DNA from: Chlamydoabsidia padenii
Lineage: Eukaryota > Mucoromycota > Mucoromycetes > Mucorales > Cunninghamellaceae
Reading direction: 5' to 3'
Length of the DNA: 48,073 nucleotides
Assembly: GCA_025330725.1 (NCBI GenBank)
Contig: JAIWND010000077.1
Coordinates: 1-48,073, forward strand
Of the stretch, positions 45,696 to 48,073 are shown in pieces (within the stretch, counting starts at the first letter, position 1; each line of letters begins with the position of its first letter). The notes beneath the pieces are model-generated. The model had not been told where the DNA came from. It saw only the letters and a program-made list of their open reading frames with translations, and searched no databases. The position numbers and the translations under genes were made by a program.

Positions 45696-45800
45696 TTTTT
45701 TACCCCTTGATTTAAACTCCGACATTTATTTCCTTTTTCGACCATCAACACCCCCATTTCTCAAAAAATTATTTTACCCCTTGATCCAAACCCCGACACA
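45696..45800 (+). repeat. Tandem subrepeats in the LINE 5' leader
   Basis: Two units about 76 nt apart share TTTTACCCCTTGAT followed by (T/C)(T/C)AAAC(T/C)CCGACA (45699-45724 and 45774-45799); a more degenerate ACCCCTTAAATTACACC precedes them near 45655. They are reminiscent of promoter monomers in LINE 5' UTRs. Confidence 0.6.
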
Positions 45801-46070
45801 CCGTCACCTCATCCCAACAACACTTCACTCACCACCATTCCCCCTGTACCACCCCCTAATCAACTGCTTCCGACCCCTCCTCCCGGTACTAAACGCACTC
45901 GTGACCTCCTGACTAAAGTACCCCTTACCCCCTCCCAAGTATCAGCCAGAAAACGACAGGCTACCCCCATTGCTACCCCCCCAAAAAACCCCCATTTAGA
46001 AAAAACAAACACACACAAAAAAAAAATTTCCCCCTCACCCCTTCCACTAACCACCACCCCGGATTCCGCC

Positions 46071-47087
46071 ATGGCAACCCCCCCTAGCAACGCACTTCCA
46101 GACTGGGCACTCCAGATGGAAAAACGACTTTCTAGCATGGAAGCCATCATTAAAGAAAACCAAAACCTTCGCACCGAACTCATCGCTGCCAAACAACTCA
46201 TAGAACAACTACAACAACAAATACAAGATCAAAACTCACCCACAATTTCAAACAACGGAAAAAACCATGCGACTTTTTCAAACACCGACATACGACCCCT
46301 TTTGACTCATGATACCGTTTTCGATCGTCATACATCCACGCAGGACTCGATATACGCAACAGTACCAAACACCACCACACCTCACTCCTCCTACGCCGCC
46401 ATTACCAAGAAGACAATACCACCAAAAAAAAAAAAGCCAGCCCATCTCCAACAAAAAAAAAAAAAGGAGATGGATCGCCTTCGACATCCTTCTGACGGAA
46501 TGGTGGAATGGGCACTTCGACATTTCAACGAACCCGCTGGACCACAAGGGTATACCTTTGTGTATCTCCCCTCTCCTAGACGCACCACACCAAGTGAACT
46601 CCGAAAGACACTCACTATCCTCGGCATTAACACAAAACGAATTATTGATATTCACACGCCGACAAGAAAGGTCATCGGTATATTGATTCACCAATCCTAC
46701 GCAGACGAATTCACAGACATATTAAAAAAAAAAAAGCTAACCCCACTCACCTTTGATCCCACAGCAGCTTCCGTCCTTGTAGATCCTCGCTTCGACCATT
46801 ACAACGAAGAACAGCGCGTACAGACAGCCACCACCATCCACCAAAAACGAATCGGCACCATCTGTCGCCGTATGCGCAACCAGCACCTCGGGAACGCCCT
46901 CATCTCATTTTTTCATAACACCGACGGCCCCCACCACATCAATGATGATATATACACCGATCACTTCCAATCATCCACAGCAACTCGACCACTCAACCTC
47001 GATTCCCAAAATTCCAATCCCGACACCCAGGACATCGACCCCAATGACATGGACATCCAAGATTCCCAAGGTGAATCCTGTTCATGA
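46071..47087 (+). CDS. LINE ORF1 protein
   Basis: Nucleic-acid-binding ORF1 of a non-LTR retrotransposon, 338 aa from the ATG at 46071. The frame is open without ATG from about 45707, so an upstream non-AUG start or more N-terminal sequence is possible. Residues about 10-55 form a coiled coil (WALQMEKRLSSMEAIIKENQ, IEQLQQQIQ). A Lys-rich stretch (KKKKPAHLQQKKKKEMDRL) leads to an RRM-like region (YTFVYLPSPRR; ELRKTLTILGINTKRIIDIH; KVIGILIHQS). The Asp-rich C-terminal tail ends ESCS. The coiled coil plus RRM layout is that of type II ORF1 proteins. Its stop overlaps the ORF2 start (TCATGATGA). Confidence 0.8.
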   Translation: MATPPSNALPDWALQMEKRLSSMEAIIKENQNLRTELIAAKQLIEQLQQQIQDQNSPTISNNGKNHATFSNTDIRPLLTHDTVFDRHTSTQDSIYATVPNTTTPHSSYAAITKKTIPPKKKKPAHLQQKKKKEMDRLRHPSDGMVEWALRHFNEPAGPQGYTFVYLPSPRRTTPSELRKTLTILGINTKRIIDIHTPTRKVIGILIHQSYADEFTDILKKKKLTPLTFDPTAASVLVDPRFDHYNEEQRVQTATTIHQKRIGTICRRMRNQHLGNALISFFHNTDGPHHINDDIYTDHFQSSTATRPLNLDSQNSNPDTQDIDPNDMDIQDSQGESCS

Positions 47088-48073
47088 TGAGGGTCCAACA
47101 AAATCAACCTCCAAGTGCTCTCGAGCACACCAAAAAAATAATAAAAATCGCTCAACTCAATGCACAAGGAATTGACCGACTCCCTGACGAAGTCATCACC
47201 TTCTGCACAAAAAAAAAAATAGACATCCTCTTACTAACCGAGACATATCTTTTAACAGGTAACCTTCACACCACCTGGACACAATACCACACCTACGCCA
47301 CCAAAGCACCCACTGCACATAGAGGTCATGGAGGATTATCACTACTAATCCGCCCTGACTTTCCTCATCACGTTCACCATCATCCCACCATAAATCAGTA
47401 CACTATCACTTGTTCCATAGATAAATATACCATCCATGGCCTCTATCTTCCACCACAGCTTGATCTAGTCCAGTATCGATCTACTTTATTTAATATCCCA
47501 ATCCACAGCAATACTATTATACTAGGAGATCTAAACACCAGATTAGGACCAACAATTGGAGACACCAGGACGAACAACCGTCACCACACCTTTGAGGAAT
47601 GGCAGAACACCCACGACATCATCAACTGGAATCAAGTTTATGCTTTTGGCCAGCCCACACTTGACACCATCAACGGAAGGAGCATCATCGATTTTTTCCT
47701 ATCACCACAGGGTCCCACTGCCGCCAATGAAGTCATCATCCACCATCAGCACTCGTTTAATTCCGACCACCATCTATGTGAGGCTTCCTTTGTAATAGAC
47801 CAGACCATCGCAATCCTTCCACCACCACCTCCAGGCAGACGACAATGGAAACTCCAACGATTAACCGAGCAGGACCTAAGCAATATATACATTAATACTT
47901 TCACCACATCCACCCTACCAATAATAGAGCGCCTTCACACCCTACATTCATCCTCACCTACCTACTGCGCTTCTGATGGCTACCACCTAATCGAAGAGAT
48001 TGCCACCCAGATCACCACCAACATCTACGACGCGTTGGATGCCAGTGTCACCCCAAGCAAAGTCAGGCCCAAA
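47084..48073 (+). CDS. LINE ORF2, AP-endonuclease part (continues past window)
   Basis: N-terminal 330 codons of the LINE polyprotein, open to the last base. The start is taken at the ATG of 47084, overlapping the ORF1 stop; a second ATG follows directly. The exonuclease-endonuclease-phosphatase fold is clear: AQLNAQGI near residue 23 (the N of the first motif), LLTET with E53, GDLNTRLG at 148-155, DTINGRSIIDFFLS at 194-207 and the catalytic NSDHH at 226-230. All active-site residues that I can see are intact, so this copy could encode an active endonuclease. The reverse transcriptase would lie beyond the window. Partial only because of the window edge. Confidence 0.9.
   Translation, partial: MMRVQQNQPPSALEHTKKIIKIAQLNAQGIDRLPDEVITFCTKKKIDILLLTETYLLTGNLHTTWTQYHTYATKAPTAHRGHGGLSLLIRPDFPHHVHHHPTINQYTITCSIDKYTIHGLYLPPQLDLVQYRSTLFNIPIHSNTIILGDLNTRLGPTIGDTRTNNRHHTFEEWQNTHDIINWNQVYAFGQPTLDTINGRSIIDFFLSPQGPTAANEVIIHHQHSFNSDHHLCEASFVIDQTIAILPPPPPGRRQWKLQRLTEQDLSNIYINTFTTSTLPIIERLHTLHSSSPTYCASDGYHLIEEIATQITTNIYDALDASVTPSKVRPK

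Larger units (their letters stand above)
45590..48073 (+). mobile_element. Second LINE, apparently full-length at its 5' side, cut by window end
   Basis: Same orientation as the truncated copy. The layout is 5' leader with subrepeats (about 45640-45800), ORF1 (46071-47087) and ORF2 beginning at 47084 and still open at 48073. The exact 5' boundary is uncertain; 45590-45640 may be the original tRNA-Asp flank. C-rich, A-rich codon use resembles the truncated copy and differs from the host genes, which suggests the same family, although the two copies do not overlap in the window. Confidence 0.75.

Overview
This is a eukaryotic nuclear window, almost certainly from an early-diverging fungus of the Mucoromycota (probably Mucorales). 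Genes are dense and carry many short introns, mostly of 45-100 nt, with GTAAGT-type donors and TAG or CAG acceptors. Homopolymer and dinucleotide tracts are common, and spacers hold transposon debris. The gene set is eukaryotic and there is no operon structure. The genus is not determinable from what I can see. Exon coordinates below were built by hand from splice signals, frame continuity and family similarity recalled from knowledge; every model closes in frame.

Left part (1-8.4 kb): ribosomal stalk protein P0 (minus), the GATOR1/SEACIT subunit NPRL3 (minus) divergent from a four-TM SUR7/PalI-like protein (plus), and an unrecognised coiled-coil protein (plus). From 8.4 to 13.5 kb lies transposon debris: a broken FAR1-OTU (MULE-type) gene lacking its transposase core, and a frameshifted LTR-retrotransposon Gag relic.

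Centre (13.5-34.3 kb): a SAMHD1-like HD-domain dNTPase (minus) divergent from actin-interacting protein 1 (plus); a STE20/PAK-type kinase (minus); a SETD9-like SET protein (minus); a decayed SR-splicing-factor gene (minus) divergent from a SWIM plus RING protein with an H1-like basic repeat (plus); the spliceosome-associated ESS2 (plus); the large ribosome-biogenesis protein URB2 (plus); and tRNA-Gly(GCC).

Right part: 34.3-37.3 kb is repeat-rich with no gene recognised. Then come mitochondrial presequence protease CYM1 (minus, 19 exons) and the glutamate-cysteine ligase modifier subunit GCLM (minus). After a 239-bp-period duplication there is tRNA-Asp(GTC), which carries a 5'-truncated LINE at its 5' end, bounded by an exact 16-bp target-site duplication made of the first 16 nt of the tRNA gene. 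A second, apparently full-length LINE follows (5' subrepeats, ORF1, then ORF2 with an AP-endonuclease domain) and runs off the window.

The host genes do not form one pathway; most are housekeeping (translation, ribosome assembly, splicing, dNTP and glutathione metabolism, TORC1 control, actin turnover, mitochondrial proteolysis). Two observations cut across the window: a recurrent TTTCAAATCCCGC-like element upstream of at least seven genes, and the tRNA-associated LINE insertion.
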